From Proteromonas lacertae (Eukaryota > Sar > Bigyra > Opalinata > Proteromonadidae), in NCBI GenBank assembly GCA_002245135.1, contig NGBS01000871.1, positions 186,001 through 250,000 on the forward strand: a stretch of DNA of 64,000 nt, in the 5' to 3' direction. Position 1 is the first letter of the stretch. The number at the start of each line of letters is the position of its first letter. The notes beneath the pieces were generated by a model, which was not told where the DNA came from, ran no database searches, and saw only the letters and a list, made by a program, of their open reading frames with translations. Positions 12,005 to 22,038 of the stretch are shown here, piece by piece. The position numbers were made by a program, and so were the translations under genes.

Positions 12005-12187
12005 ACTGAGAGTATTTTTGAATTTAGTGACTTTGAAGATAGTGGTGAAAATGATGATAATGATAGTGAAGATAGTGAAAGTGAATCAGAATATAGTGAA
12101 AATGAAAATAATAATGCAACAAAAAGAAAATGTGAAAGAAAATGTGAAGAATGTGATGAGAAGAAGAAGAAGAAACCAAAAAAATAG
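10685..12187 (+). CDS. RING-finger protein with Pro/Gln- and Asp-rich tail (tandem copy 1)
   Basis: A 33-nt intron (10783-10815) splits the codon of a zinc-ligand cysteine. The joined RING reads CPVCYSNKP, LRCSHSLCKRCLRKW and CPLCR, as in RING-type E3 ubiquitin ligases. It lies within the first ~60 residues. The rest (~430 residues) is low complexity: proline runs, a CAA-coded glutamine run (11479-11527), an aspartate run coded by GAT repeats (11943-12005), an acidic/Ser stretch and a Lys-rich end (KKKKKPKK). VIDLTIDDDD resembles a SUMO-interacting motif next to the acidic run, which might suggest a SUMO-targeted ligase; this is inference. The next gene has the same layout and intron position, so the two are tandem paralogs. 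Confidence 0.75.
11943..12005 (+). repeat. GAT trinucleotide run (poly-Asp)
   Basis: About 20 tandem GAT codons inside the RING protein. Such runs slip easily, so the length is likely polymorphic. Confidence 0.9.
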
Positions 12188-12321
12188 TTCTTGGTAGTAA
12201 AATTAATCATATATATTTTATTCTATGTATTATAATTACATAAATATATTTATGTGTAAAATGAAATTGAGTGTAAAAATAACGACTATATTTTTGTTTA
12301 TGTTATTTATTGAATTTCAAA

Positions 12322-14174
12322 ATGACTGACTCTGAAAATGATGAAATAGAGTGTCCAATTTGTTTTACGAAAGTAAAAAAATCCGAATTGCAAAAATTAC
12401 CTTGTAAGCACTTATTATGGTATAATTAATGCTATACTATTGAATTTAATATAGTCATTCATGTTATGATAATTGGGTGAATGAAGGGAAGAATACTTGT
12501 CCATTTTGTAGAACAAAAATAAAACCTAACAGTCATATACGAATAAGCCGATTGCTTAATGATGGCTTCAATCCATACAGCCGTAATAGATATATTGACA
12601 TTAGTGATTCTCTTTTTATAGATAATTTACAAGATGATTATGATAATATAAGTGATGATGCTCTTGAAATACACAATAATTATGATTATTATAATGCACA
12701 ACCTCCTATTCGTTCATATCAAAATTCTATCGAGAGTTGCATGAATTATAGAAGAGAAAGAGTAGAAAATGAAAGACGAAATAGAAGACAACCACATACA
12801 TTACCTCCAGATCTACAAATATATGCACAAACATTATCACAAGATATATTAGATTTACAATATGAAATGACACAACGACAATGGATACAATTCCTCAGAG
12901 ATAATAAATCTGATACAAGTAATTCAAACAGTAATAATTACTCCAATAATCGACACTTGCCTGAACCACATTCACCACCACATTCATCATTATCATCAAA
13001 TATGTTTGAGCCACCACCAGCACCTGCAAGACCAATATCTCGTTTTAGAAATGAACCATTTCAAATTCCAATACAAGAACCTCCACCACCGCCACCACTT
13101 CAACCTCAACAACAATGTAATTCTCTTCAATTTCCACCACCATTACCATTTGAATCACATCACAGAATAATTGTTGAAAAGAAAAAAACAAAAACTACTA
13201 GTAATAAGATATATTTAGAATCATCAGATAGTTCTGAAGTTTCATCTATATCTTTTTCTGACTCAGATTCAGAAGATGATTCAAAGAATAAAACTGGATA
13301 TAGATATGGAAGAAGAAGAAGAAATAGAAAGAACAAATTAAAAATAATTAAAAATAAACCTCTAAATATTAGCAACAATGATAAAAGAAAAGAACTTCCA
13401 CAATATTCTAAATATGAATTGCCATCACCATTTGCTCCACAACAATCATCATCTTCAGATCAAATTATCCAACCATTACCATTTGCTGCACAACAATCAT
13501 CATCATCAGATCAATTCAATATACCAGCACCATTTGCTGCACAACAATCATCATCATCAGATCAATTCAATATACCAGCACCATTTGCTGCACAACAATC
13601 ATCATCATCAGATCAATTCAATATACCAGCACCATTTGCTGCACAACAATCATCATCTTCAGATCAATTTATCCAACCACCACCATTTGCTCCACAACAA
13701 TCATTATCATCAAATCAATCTATTCAACCACCACCATTCACTCAATCATCATCATCAGATCAATTCAATATACCGCCATTTGCTTATCCACCTCCACAAC
13801 GATTTATTCAACCTCCACCATTTACCCAATCACAAACACAAGAGACACAATCAAATCAATTTATCCAACCACCACCACCTCAACAACAACAACAGAATCA
13901 TTCATTTACAGCTCCACAATTTCCTAAATTCCCTATTTATCAACCATATTTACCTTCTTTTCAATCATTTCAACAAATACCTCCTCCAGCAACATCACAC
14001 CATCAACAAATACAAATTCAACATCCTCAAAAATTGATTGAAATAAAAGAATCTAATCATACATATGCTGATGGTGAAGATCAACAAATATCTCAACCAT
14101 TTAAATCAATACTTCAACATTTGAATCAAAATGAAAAAGAGAATAGTTATTATTTTGATGAAAATAAGATTTAA
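12322..14174 (+). CDS. RING-finger protein with Pro/Gln/Ser repeats (tandem copy 2)
   Basis: A 35-nt intron at 12420-12454 again splits a zinc-ligand cysteine codon. The joined RING reads CPICFTKVK, LPCKHLLCHSCYDNW and CPFCR. About 605 residues follow from the ATG at 12322. The tail is mostly disordered and contains five to six near-identical ~20-residue units (PFAAQQSSSSDQFNIPA type) from about 13428 to 13760. Pro- and Gln-rich segments follow, then an acidic end. RING proteins of this kind are usually E3 ubiquitin ligases, and the tail probably binds partners. The gene sits 134 bp after copy 1 on the same strand. Tails of the two copies share composition but not sequence. Confidence 0.75.
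13428..13760 (+). repeat. in-frame minisatellite, ~60-bp unit
   Basis: Units of about 60 bp encoding PFAAQQSSSSDQFNIPA-like sequence repeat five to six times; the middle ones are nearly identical. This points to recent expansion by slippage or unequal exchange. Confidence 0.85.
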
Positions 14175-14247
14175 TCTTATTATTATATTTTTATATTAAT
14201 GTTGTCTGTTTATGGGTTAAAATAATACAATAAAAAATAAACATATT

Positions 14248-15116
14248 CTATTCGTTTACAGTTAATTTTATAAATGGAACTTTCTTCAAATTATTATTAA
14301 TTATCTCTCTAGTTTTATTCAATTCTACTTTCACTGTTTTATTATTTGGATCTATTTCTAATGCCTTCTTTAAGTCTTTTACAGCGGATCTATGTTTACA
14401 CTCACCATTTTTAGCCATAGCTCTTCTATAATATGATTTAACAAAGCTACTATCTAATTTCAATGAATAATCACAATCTTCTTCAGCATTCTTATACTCT
14501 TTTAATTTCAGATAATGTCATTGCTCTGTTACTAAAACTAACAGCACATTCGCTATTCAATGCAATTGATTTAGTATAACACTTCAATGCTTCTTCAAAA
14601 TTACCTTCACTAAAATATTTATTACCTTTTTCTCTTTCAAGTACATCCAATGGTTTTGTATTTTCACTTTCTAATGAATGATTATTTACTGGTTTTTCAT
14701 CATCATCATTATTTATGATTATATCTCTTCCTATATCAGCTGGACTAATTATTAGAGGTTTTGCTTGTGATACAACTGTAGCATCAGTTGTATTGGTTGG
14801 AGAATTTGCATCTGATTCGTCGAGTTCTTTCAATGCTCCATCTACATCAAATTTTTCCCATTTCTTATACCCTTTATCATATGTATGTGCATCAGCTGGT
14901 TTGGGAGGTTTTGGTTCGATCTGGTTTTTCTTCTACTGTTTTTGGTATTTCTGGATTATTCTTTACCAATGTGTTTTTATACATTTTCTTTTTCTGTAGC
15001 TCTTTATCTCTCTTGGTAATATCTGATTCCCATTTATCTAAATCAGAATAAAAATCTTGCATTTCTAAAGCATTTTGTCTGATTCGCATTTGTAAATCCA
15101 TTGTTGATTTGCTCAT
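14248..15116 (-). CDS. RPAP3-like TPR co-chaperone, two apparent +1 frameshifts
   Basis: The N-terminus from the ATG at 15116 (LQMRIRQNALEMQDFYSDL, then DKWESDITKRD) closely follows the start of RPAP3, a subunit of the R2TP/Hsp90 co-chaperone complex that helps assemble RNA polymerases and, in ciliates and animals, axonemal dyneins. A TPR domain follows (KGNKYFSEGNFEEALKCYT, SNRAM, SYYRRAMAKN, KKALEIDPNN). Two single-base insertions must be removed to keep the frame: one in the A run near 14930, one in the TT near 14510. With both removed the TPR reads YLKLKEYKNAEEDCDYS, as expected. The product is about 288 residues, shorter than animal RPAP3, and lacks its C-terminal RUVBL-binding domain. 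TCAAGCTT lies at 15203-15210, upstream. Flagellar neighbours on the same strand fit a dynein-assembly role. Confidence 0.7.
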
Positions 15117-15202
15117 TTTTGTTATTTTGGTAATTATAAGTTAATTCTAAAAGTAGATGAAAAGAAATTATAATTTAGAAACAGAAATTATCAAATCGAC
15201 AT

Positions 15203-15210
15203 TCAAGCTT
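15203..15210. promoter_or_regulatory. TCAAGCTT promoter-type element
   Basis: One instance of the element shared by many genes here, 87 bp upstream of the RPAP3-like start. Confidence 0.4.
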
Positions 15211-15332
15211 ACATAAAATAATTCACCAATTAAACTATTTAACATATCAATTCATAAAGTATAATACACAATAATATCAATTCAAACAAAATATAGAAAA
15301 TAAAGATATAATAATTAGTACTTTATACATAT

Positions 15333-15785
15333 CTAATATTCCTCTGTTCCTGGTAAAGGTATTGTTCCATTCTCATATCCATGCATCAAACTATATTTAT
15401 AGATAATATTTAATAAATATAATACTCTGGACGGAGATGAGTTTGAATATTTCTTTCAACTATTGCCACATCATTTGCTTGTAAAGGTAATTTCGCACTA
15501 CTTAAAAATTTATTAACTTCATAATTTATTATTTTTTTCATAATGATATTTTTTGTATATTTAGGTGTGATTTGTGTAATTAAATATGATTTTGCTTTTT
15601 TAACTTTTTCTTCTTTTTCCCTTTGCCTTCTTAATTCTTTACTATGTTTGATTTGTTCTCTCATGTCTAATGTAAACTGTGAAGGAGCAACTCCAATGGT
15701 TGCGTGACTCAACTTTAAATCATTCATTAAGTCAGTAGTACTATACACTAAACAATAAACAATACTCTAAATGTTTAGTTGACAT
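15333..15785 (-). CDS. small protein related to the N-terminus of the next flagellar-type gene
   Basis: Three exons give about 131 residues: MSTKHLD, a 25-nt intron, the main exon, then a 34-nt intron and a tail ending LPGTEEY. The centre (ATIGVAPSQFTLDMREQIK, EKVKKAKSYL, ERNIQTHLRPE) parallels residues ~20-120 of the 15954-17749 product (ATIGIAPSEFTMNMRESVQ, EKVKKAKGLI, EVNIQAQMRPE). An intron falls at the same place after RPE. It is therefore a paralog of that N-terminal module without the long coiled coil, not a random frame. Its function is unknown, but its partner's family suggests a flagellar or centriolar role. TCAAGCC lies 51 bp upstream of the ATG at 15785. Confidence 0.65.
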
Positions 15786-15953
15786 GTATATCACACAAAA
15801 TAAATAAATAACGATTTTATAAGTCAAACTAGATATCAAGCCTATTTACTATTTTTGTCATTTTCTCTTTATTCATTCACCTAAATATAAAAAAAAGAAC
15901 AGTTAAAATTATAATAATAGATAATTAATATATTCATTTATTATTTATATATT

Positions 15954-17749
15954 TTAAAATAATTTAGTAGTTTGTTTTTGATGTCGAACTGGTGATGCTT
16001 CAGGTGCATACATTCCCATTCTAGCTTCTAATGTATTTCTCAATCCATCATTAGTTTTAATTTCATTTAATATCTTTTTATTCATTTCTCTTTCACGATC
16101 AGATAATTTATATTCACTTCGCAATCTATTCTCTTCCATTTGACGGAATTGAATATCTCTCACCTTCTCAGCTTCCATTCTACGTCTTCGAGTCTCGGCT
16201 TGTTCTCTTTCCAAAGCTTTTTTATTTTCAATAATCATTTGTCTTCTATATTCTTTATCTCTAGCATCTTCTTCTTCACTATATCATAAAATATAATAAA
16301 AAATATATATACTGCTCATGTTTCTTTACTTCCATTTGATTCAATAATGCTCTAGTTTGTTCCTCATTATTTCTTCTTATTTCTTCTTGTTTCTCTCTTT
16401 CAATTCTGTCTAATTCAGCTTCTCTTTCTCTAAAGTGTTGATCAATACGTGCATTCAATGCTTCTTCACTCATAAACTCTTCTTTCCTATTCATTTTATT
16501 CATTTCTGCTAATTTTTGTTGTCTATCATAAGTTTTTCTTAACCATAATTCTCTTTCTAATTCTTGTTGATCTAATCTTTCCTTTTCTTCTTTCATTAAT
16601 CTCATATCATTCATACGCTCTATTTCTGCTTCTTTAGCTAATCTTGCTTTATTCTTGATATTATCAGCTTGGATTTGATCTAATTCTTGTTTACGTCTAA
16701 GCTTTTCCTCTCTAGCTTGTTGTTCTTCATATTCCATTAATTTCTGAATTCTACGGACTTCTTTTCTTTCTTGTTTTCGTGTATGCTCAGCTTCTTGCTC
16801 TTTAGCTTCAGCTCTTTCTCTTAATTGAGTTAATTGAATTTGTCTAATTCTTTCAGATTGTTTCTGTTTCTCTATCATTTTCTGTCTTTCTTCTTCTTTG
16901 AATTTTTCATAATCTTTCTTTATTTCATTTCTTGTTTGCTCTATTTTATGTTCTTCTTCTTGTCTATATTGTTGATGCTCTTGTAATTGTAACGTTCTTA
17001 CTCTATTTGTTTCATTGATTCTTTCTTGTTCTTCACGTCTTCTTCTTTCATCATCTTCTTCTTCCTTTAAATTATAATATGTTTGTAATAAAGTCCAGTC
17101 CATTTCTCCTTGACCCACTCTTTGAGTTGTTTTCTTTGCATCTTCTGCATAATCTCTTAATGTATCATCATCTAATGCTTCTTCTTCTTCTTCTGGATAT
17201 TTCTTACTTCTATAGTTATTGATACTTCCTGTTGTGCTTGGACGACTACCAGTTCCTCCTGCTGGTGCAGTTGGAAGGTTTGTCTCCCATTTGCCTGTTA
17301 AACGCATTAATCTTGGGGATTTGAATGTCAATCTACCTGTTTTGAATGCAAATAATGTACTATATGGATTATTAGATTATTTATTAAATATTTATACTCT
17401 GGACGCATTTGTGCTTGAATATTTACTTCTAATTGTGAGAGATCATTTTGTTGGATTGGAAAACGGACATGCTTCATAAATTCATTTACTTCAGTATTGA
17501 TTATTTTACGAATTAATGGATCCTTAGCATATTTGGGGTATAATTGGTTTAAGATCAAACCTTTAGCTTTTTTAACTTTCTCATCTCTTTCTCTTTGTCT
17601 TTTGATCATTCTACTGTGTTGAACACTTTCTCTCATATTCATTGTGAATTCTGAAGGAGCAATTCCAATTGTAGCTGGTTTTGGTATTACGGTAAGTGAT
17701 GGTAGTCTATCAGACGATATTATTTCAATAAATACGTAGTCTTATGCAT
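15954..17749 (-). CDS. long coiled-coil protein, trichohyalin/plectin-homology-like (flagellar type)
   Basis: Four exons, with introns of about 29 nt (17735-17707), 65 nt and 35 nt, give about 555 residues. The N-terminus is globular and shared with the gene at 15333. The rest is one continuous charged helix (EAEIERMNDMRLMKEEKERL, REREAELDRIEREKQEEIRR). Such Glu/Arg/Lys-rich heptad arrays are typical of TPH-domain proteins such as CFAP45, CFAP53 and MNS1, many of which are microtubule inner proteins of the axoneme. I cannot pick one member. The first exon is only 14 nt (ATG CAT AAG ACT AC). GGCTTGA at 17812-17818 lies between this gene and the divergent JmjC gene. Confidence 0.65.
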
Positions 17750-17811
17750 TCCTATCAATAAAATGGCGTTATTAAAAAGAAAAAACCGTTATTAAAACAG
17801 CTAGATTTGAT

Positions 17812-17818
17812 GGCTTGA
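17812..17818. promoter_or_regulatory. GGCTTGA element in a divergent promoter
   Basis: Lies 63 bp from the coiled-coil start (minus strand) and 83 bp from the JmjC start (plus strand). It is a member of the TCAAGC/GCTTGA family seen across the window. Confidence 0.4.
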
Positions 17819-17900
17819 CAAAACCACTATATATTTATAATTGATTTACCAAAAGCAACAAAAAAATAACCCCAAAATAACAAGATTCACATTTTTAGGA

Positions 17901-20727
17901 ATGAGTGGAACTCCAAATAACGAAGGTTCTCCACCATCATTTTCTAATAGTATGCATAGTCATCATTCAAATGGTTATAATAGTATTTCTTTTACATCTT
18001 ACTCATTTGCAGATAATTACAGTGGGAATGAAAATGAAATTAACCAAGATGATTTTGGATCTATTGCAGCCCCACCTAACATACAAATATCGCAGGAGTC
18101 ACAAGTGAATAACGAAATGCGTAATACAGGTGAAATAGAAATATCTGGATTTCAATTATCACCTACTGCTTCATTTTTCCCTACAGATCAAGTGTATGAT
18201 TTTATGGAAACTGAAAATGGACCACTTCCTGGTGCAACGAACTGTATATTATATTGTAATTGTTATTATTATAGTCTCTCAACAACCAATTGCAGATGAA
18301 CGAGTAGACTCAGCAAATATACTGAATGATTTTCAAATAGAAAGTGAGGAGAATGATGATGGTATAAAATCATATTATTTTCTAATTTCTAAAGATTTTT
18401 TCCTCACACAACAGGAAATAGATCCAAACCCTCAATCATCACCATCAAAACTTCAAAATCAAAACGCTTCACCTCCATCCTATCTTAATTTTATGGATGC
18501 TGAGCCAATATCACAAGATATACAATCTTCACCTCCATTGATATCATCTTCAAGAAAAATCTTCTCATCACTTGAATATCGTATATTTATATATTATAAT
18601 TAATTAGAGTCAAGGATATATGATGATAGAACAATCAAAAACCTAACATCAGAATCCAATGAATTATTAAAGGATGTGGATATATTAGAACCAAATCAAT
18701 TAAATATGAATTACTTTAGAAAGACAGGATTTCGAAATGTAGTGTTGGTTAATTCAATCACTAAAATGACTGATTTTCATTGCCCTGATATTACAAGAGA
18801 TAATTTGATTATTACATTGACAGGATTAGATTTAAAAGCATATAATGTATATATATTATTATTATTATTATTAATTATTATATGTAAATAGATAGAAACA
18901 CGTAAATATGAATCATTCAACCAAAATCAATGGCTGGAAATATACAATCATGCATCTGTTACACATAGAACTATTCAATCACAACGTATAATATAATATA
19001 TAATATAATATAATATAGCTTGTCGTTTCATCAGTACAGATGTATCCAATACAATATTAAACTCATTTCGTTTACCTAAGATCATTCATGATTTAGACTT
19101 CAAATCATTAGTTCCAAAATATAAAGATATTCGTTCAGGTTTATATTTGTTGATGTCAGTGAGTGGTTTTTATTTAGATTTTCATATTGAACAAAGTGGA
19201 ACAGCTACTTGGTATTACTGCTGTGATGGAGATTTATATTTCTACTTAATTTGTCCAAATGAAGAGAATTTAGAGTTATTTAAAGAATGGTATGAAAGTA
19301 ATTCAATAGACAGTAATATACTATACACTGATATGAATGATAATGATGGAAATCCATTGAAAGAAAAGATGATTACAATAACATTAAAAGTGGGCGATTT
19401 TATGATAATACCATCAGGATGGATATATAGCTTTTATTGTAGTTCAAATGCAATATTATTTTCTGGAAATTTCTTACATGGTTTTGATTTATTAGTTGAA
19501 TTATATGTAAGAGATTTAGAAGAAACGTTGAAATATCCTGATACAATATTATATGAGAATTTTCAAGAGGAATTATGGCATGGTTGTCAGAAATACTTGG
19601 GATTATTGAGATTAATGAGTTTCAATAATAATAATAATAATATGATAAGTAATTATGAATTAAATGGTTTACCTTCATTGATCTGTTCATTATCCAATTG
19701 GTTTCAATGTTTAAGTGATGAATCTGATAATGATACTTATGACAATAGTATAAGAGAAGCAGCAAATAATGCATCAATAGCAACACACTGTAATGGTCCA
19801 TTAGATATGTTGAGTGAATTAATCACAAGATTAAGAAAAGAACAATGGAAAGAACGTAAAAGTAGTGTTCCTAAGATATCATATTCTATTGAAAGTGAAA
19901 CAACAATGCAACAAGTATTAGGTGATAACAATAGTGATGATAATGATAATGATAATGAAAGTGATAGTGAAAGTGAAAGTAATGATAGTAGAAATAATAA
20001 TAACAATAATATTCATACAATAGGTAAAGTTCCACCAGTTGGTTTAGTTGGTGGAGGTAAATATATACCAATTAATAATAATAATAATAATAATTTATCA
20101 TCATATTCTGAAAGTGATAATGATTCTGATGATTTTAATTATAACAACAACAATCAATAATAAAATACCATCATCATCATCATTATCTTTACCACCAACT
20201 TATTTTGTAGATTGTATATGTGGATTGAGAGGAATGAATTTAAAAGATAATTTACCGTTAGTTCAGTGTTGTATTTGCCAAGTTTATTTTCATAAAGAAC
20301 ATGTTTTACAATCAAATAATAGTTATTATTATTGTCATAAATGTAAAGAAAAACAATCATCACCACAACCACCTGATTTACCTCCAAAACCTCCTGCATT
20401 ACCTCCCAAACCAATAATATTGAGTAATAATAATAATAAAACTAAAAAAGTAGTAAAAATAAATGAAAATGATATTTTACCAACTAAAAAGAGGAGGAGA
20501 AGATCAATTCAGAAAGATTATGAAATAGATGATGATTATATAGAAAAAGAAGAAGAATATATTTATAATAAAGATGATGGAGGATATGATGATGATGGAG
20601 ATGGAGATTATGGAAGTGAAGATGATGGTGAAATGATGAAAAAGAAGAAAAATACAAAGAAACGAAAAAGAACCAATTATTATGTAAATCAAATAAATTC
20701 TGATAGGAAAGCTCAACATTTGTTGTT

Positions 20728-20759
<32 letters not shown>

Positions 20760-20869
20760 CTGGAGTAATTCCTCCACCTGTTTCAGCACCACCACCTAAA
20801 AAGAAAGAAAATAAAAAACAATCATCATTTAAAAACATTATGAAGAATTTGAAAAAGAAAAGAGATTAA
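17901..20869 (+). CDS. KDM2/7-like JmjC protein with C-terminal PHD finger, probably inactive
   Basis: Five exons plus one apparent +1 insertion near 20150 give about 944 residues. A disordered N-terminus leads to KDM2/7-type sequence (VNSITKMTDFHCPDIT, QWLEIYNHASVTHR) and the JmjC core (LLMSVSGFYLDFHIEQSG, GDFMIIPSGWIYSF, LFSGNFLHGFDLLVELYVR). Known JmjC demethylases need H-x-D...H to hold Fe(II). Here it reads HIE, and the distal His of the GWIH motif is Tyr. A threonine and lysine that bind 2-oxoglutarate also appear replaced, so catalysis is doubtful. The PHD finger (CICGLRG, CCICQVYFHKEH, CHKC) lies C-terminal in another frame. A likely role is reading methylated histone H3 in the nucleus. 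A Gln run and Lys-rich end close the protein. Confidence 0.7.
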
Positions 20870-22038
20870 GTGTTTATTTTTTTGTATTTAATTTTATGTT
20901 TTATAAGTGTTGTATTTTGTTTTTTGTTGTTATTTATTATTTATAAAGTAAAGAAAACAATTACATGTAATTATGTCATTTTGACCCAAAAATTTTATTT
21001 TATTTATTTATTTATTTATTTATTTACTTTAGAAAGTATTAAGTGATAGAGAAAGATATAGCTTCATTTCATTGTTTTTGAGGTGATTTTCGCTAATTAG
21101 ACTTTAAAAGCAGTATAGATTGAAAAACACCATTGAGTGTAATATAAAAGTATACTATTCGAATTTATATATCATCACGTATAAAGAATATAAACACATA
21201 CTAATGCAAATTAGCTATGATGGAGTTGAATTCACAGTAAATCAAATTATTCAAAGAATGATTTGAAGATATGAATTATATAAAAAATAGTCGCTTTTAT
21301 GAATGACTTGTGTAAATATAAAAAGAACTATAAGAATAGAGTTTTCTGATATATATTAATTAATAAAGAAGAAAACATATATCAAATTCTTAATTACTTG
21401 AATTTTAACACTTTTTATCTATTTTCCTATAAAATAGTGTAGTATTGTAAAAAATTCTCGGCTTTATATTTGATTTTCTTAGAAGATTGACTAGGAAATA
21501 CAATTCTTTTGGTATAGTCGAAGTTGTTGTATATAGGGTTCTTGCGCAATTTTGGCGGTATGATAAAACCTCGATGAAATAAGCTTGTTAATTATTTTCT
21601 CTAAATTTATGGATTATAGATGGTATGGTATGGTATAGAGACATTAAAAAAGTATGATTATGCGCATAAACTGCAAAATGCTGTCCCAATTCCTATCTCA
21701 GATTTCAATATATGTTTTGCTATGAGTAAAGAATACTAAATCCATCTGATAACAACCAGGTTTTCTTAATTGAAGCAAATGGTAGATCATTCTAATAATT
21801 TTTGAATGAAGATTTCCACTATTGATATGCTTTGTGTTGTTGCGGATATAAAATGATTAAACATACAATTTTTAACTGTATTAAGTCAGTATAACCATTT
21901 TATAAAAAGAACAAATTTTTATTTATTTGGCTTGATGTAAAGTTTGAATATATTACACAAGAAAATGAGAGTATTTAAAGAGAGTATTGGGGATGGGTAT
22001 ATGTTAAACTTTGCTATTGTTATAGATTCTATTCAGCA
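20870..22038. other. long intergenic region, possible small RNA inside
   Basis: Over 1.1 kb without a supported reading frame, the longest empty stretch in the window. It contains a TTTA tandem run near 21000-21024, a GGTAT triplication at 21621-21636, GGCTTGA at 21929-21935 (about 105 bp before the next start) and a U4-like segment near 21541-21640. TTGTTGTT tracts just after 20869 may be the 3'-end signal of the JmjC gene. Confidence 0.6.
21541..21640 (+). ncRNA. possible U4 snRNA-like segment (tentative)
   Basis: CTTGCGCAATTTTGGCGGTA resembles the 5' end of U4 (CTTTGCGCAGTGGCAGTA), the strand that pairs with U6 in stem II. TTGTTAAT downstream resembles the U4 stem I strand (TTGCTAAT) in the right order. 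A weak Sm-like AAATTTATGG follows, then TCTCTA/TAGAGA that could pair. The spacer between the two elements is shorter than in known U4 and no clear k-turn is visible, so chance remains possible. Confidence 0.2.

Noticed and set aside
11391-12210. Poly-Val, poly-Met and poly-Ser frames around the RING genes
   Set aside because: These are other-frame readings of CAA and GAT runs in the RING protein gene.
14715-15051. Plus-strand frames over the RPAP3-like gene
   Set aside because: The minus strand matches RPAP3 and TPR motifs; the plus-strand frames are shadows.
18361-18415. Optional intron (GTATAAAATC...CAACAG) in the JmjC gene
   Set aside because: The frame is open straight through it and splicing at these sites would break the phase.
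21001-21026. TTTA tandem run as a functional element
   Set aside because: A simple microsatellite in AT-rich spacer; nothing links it to a function.
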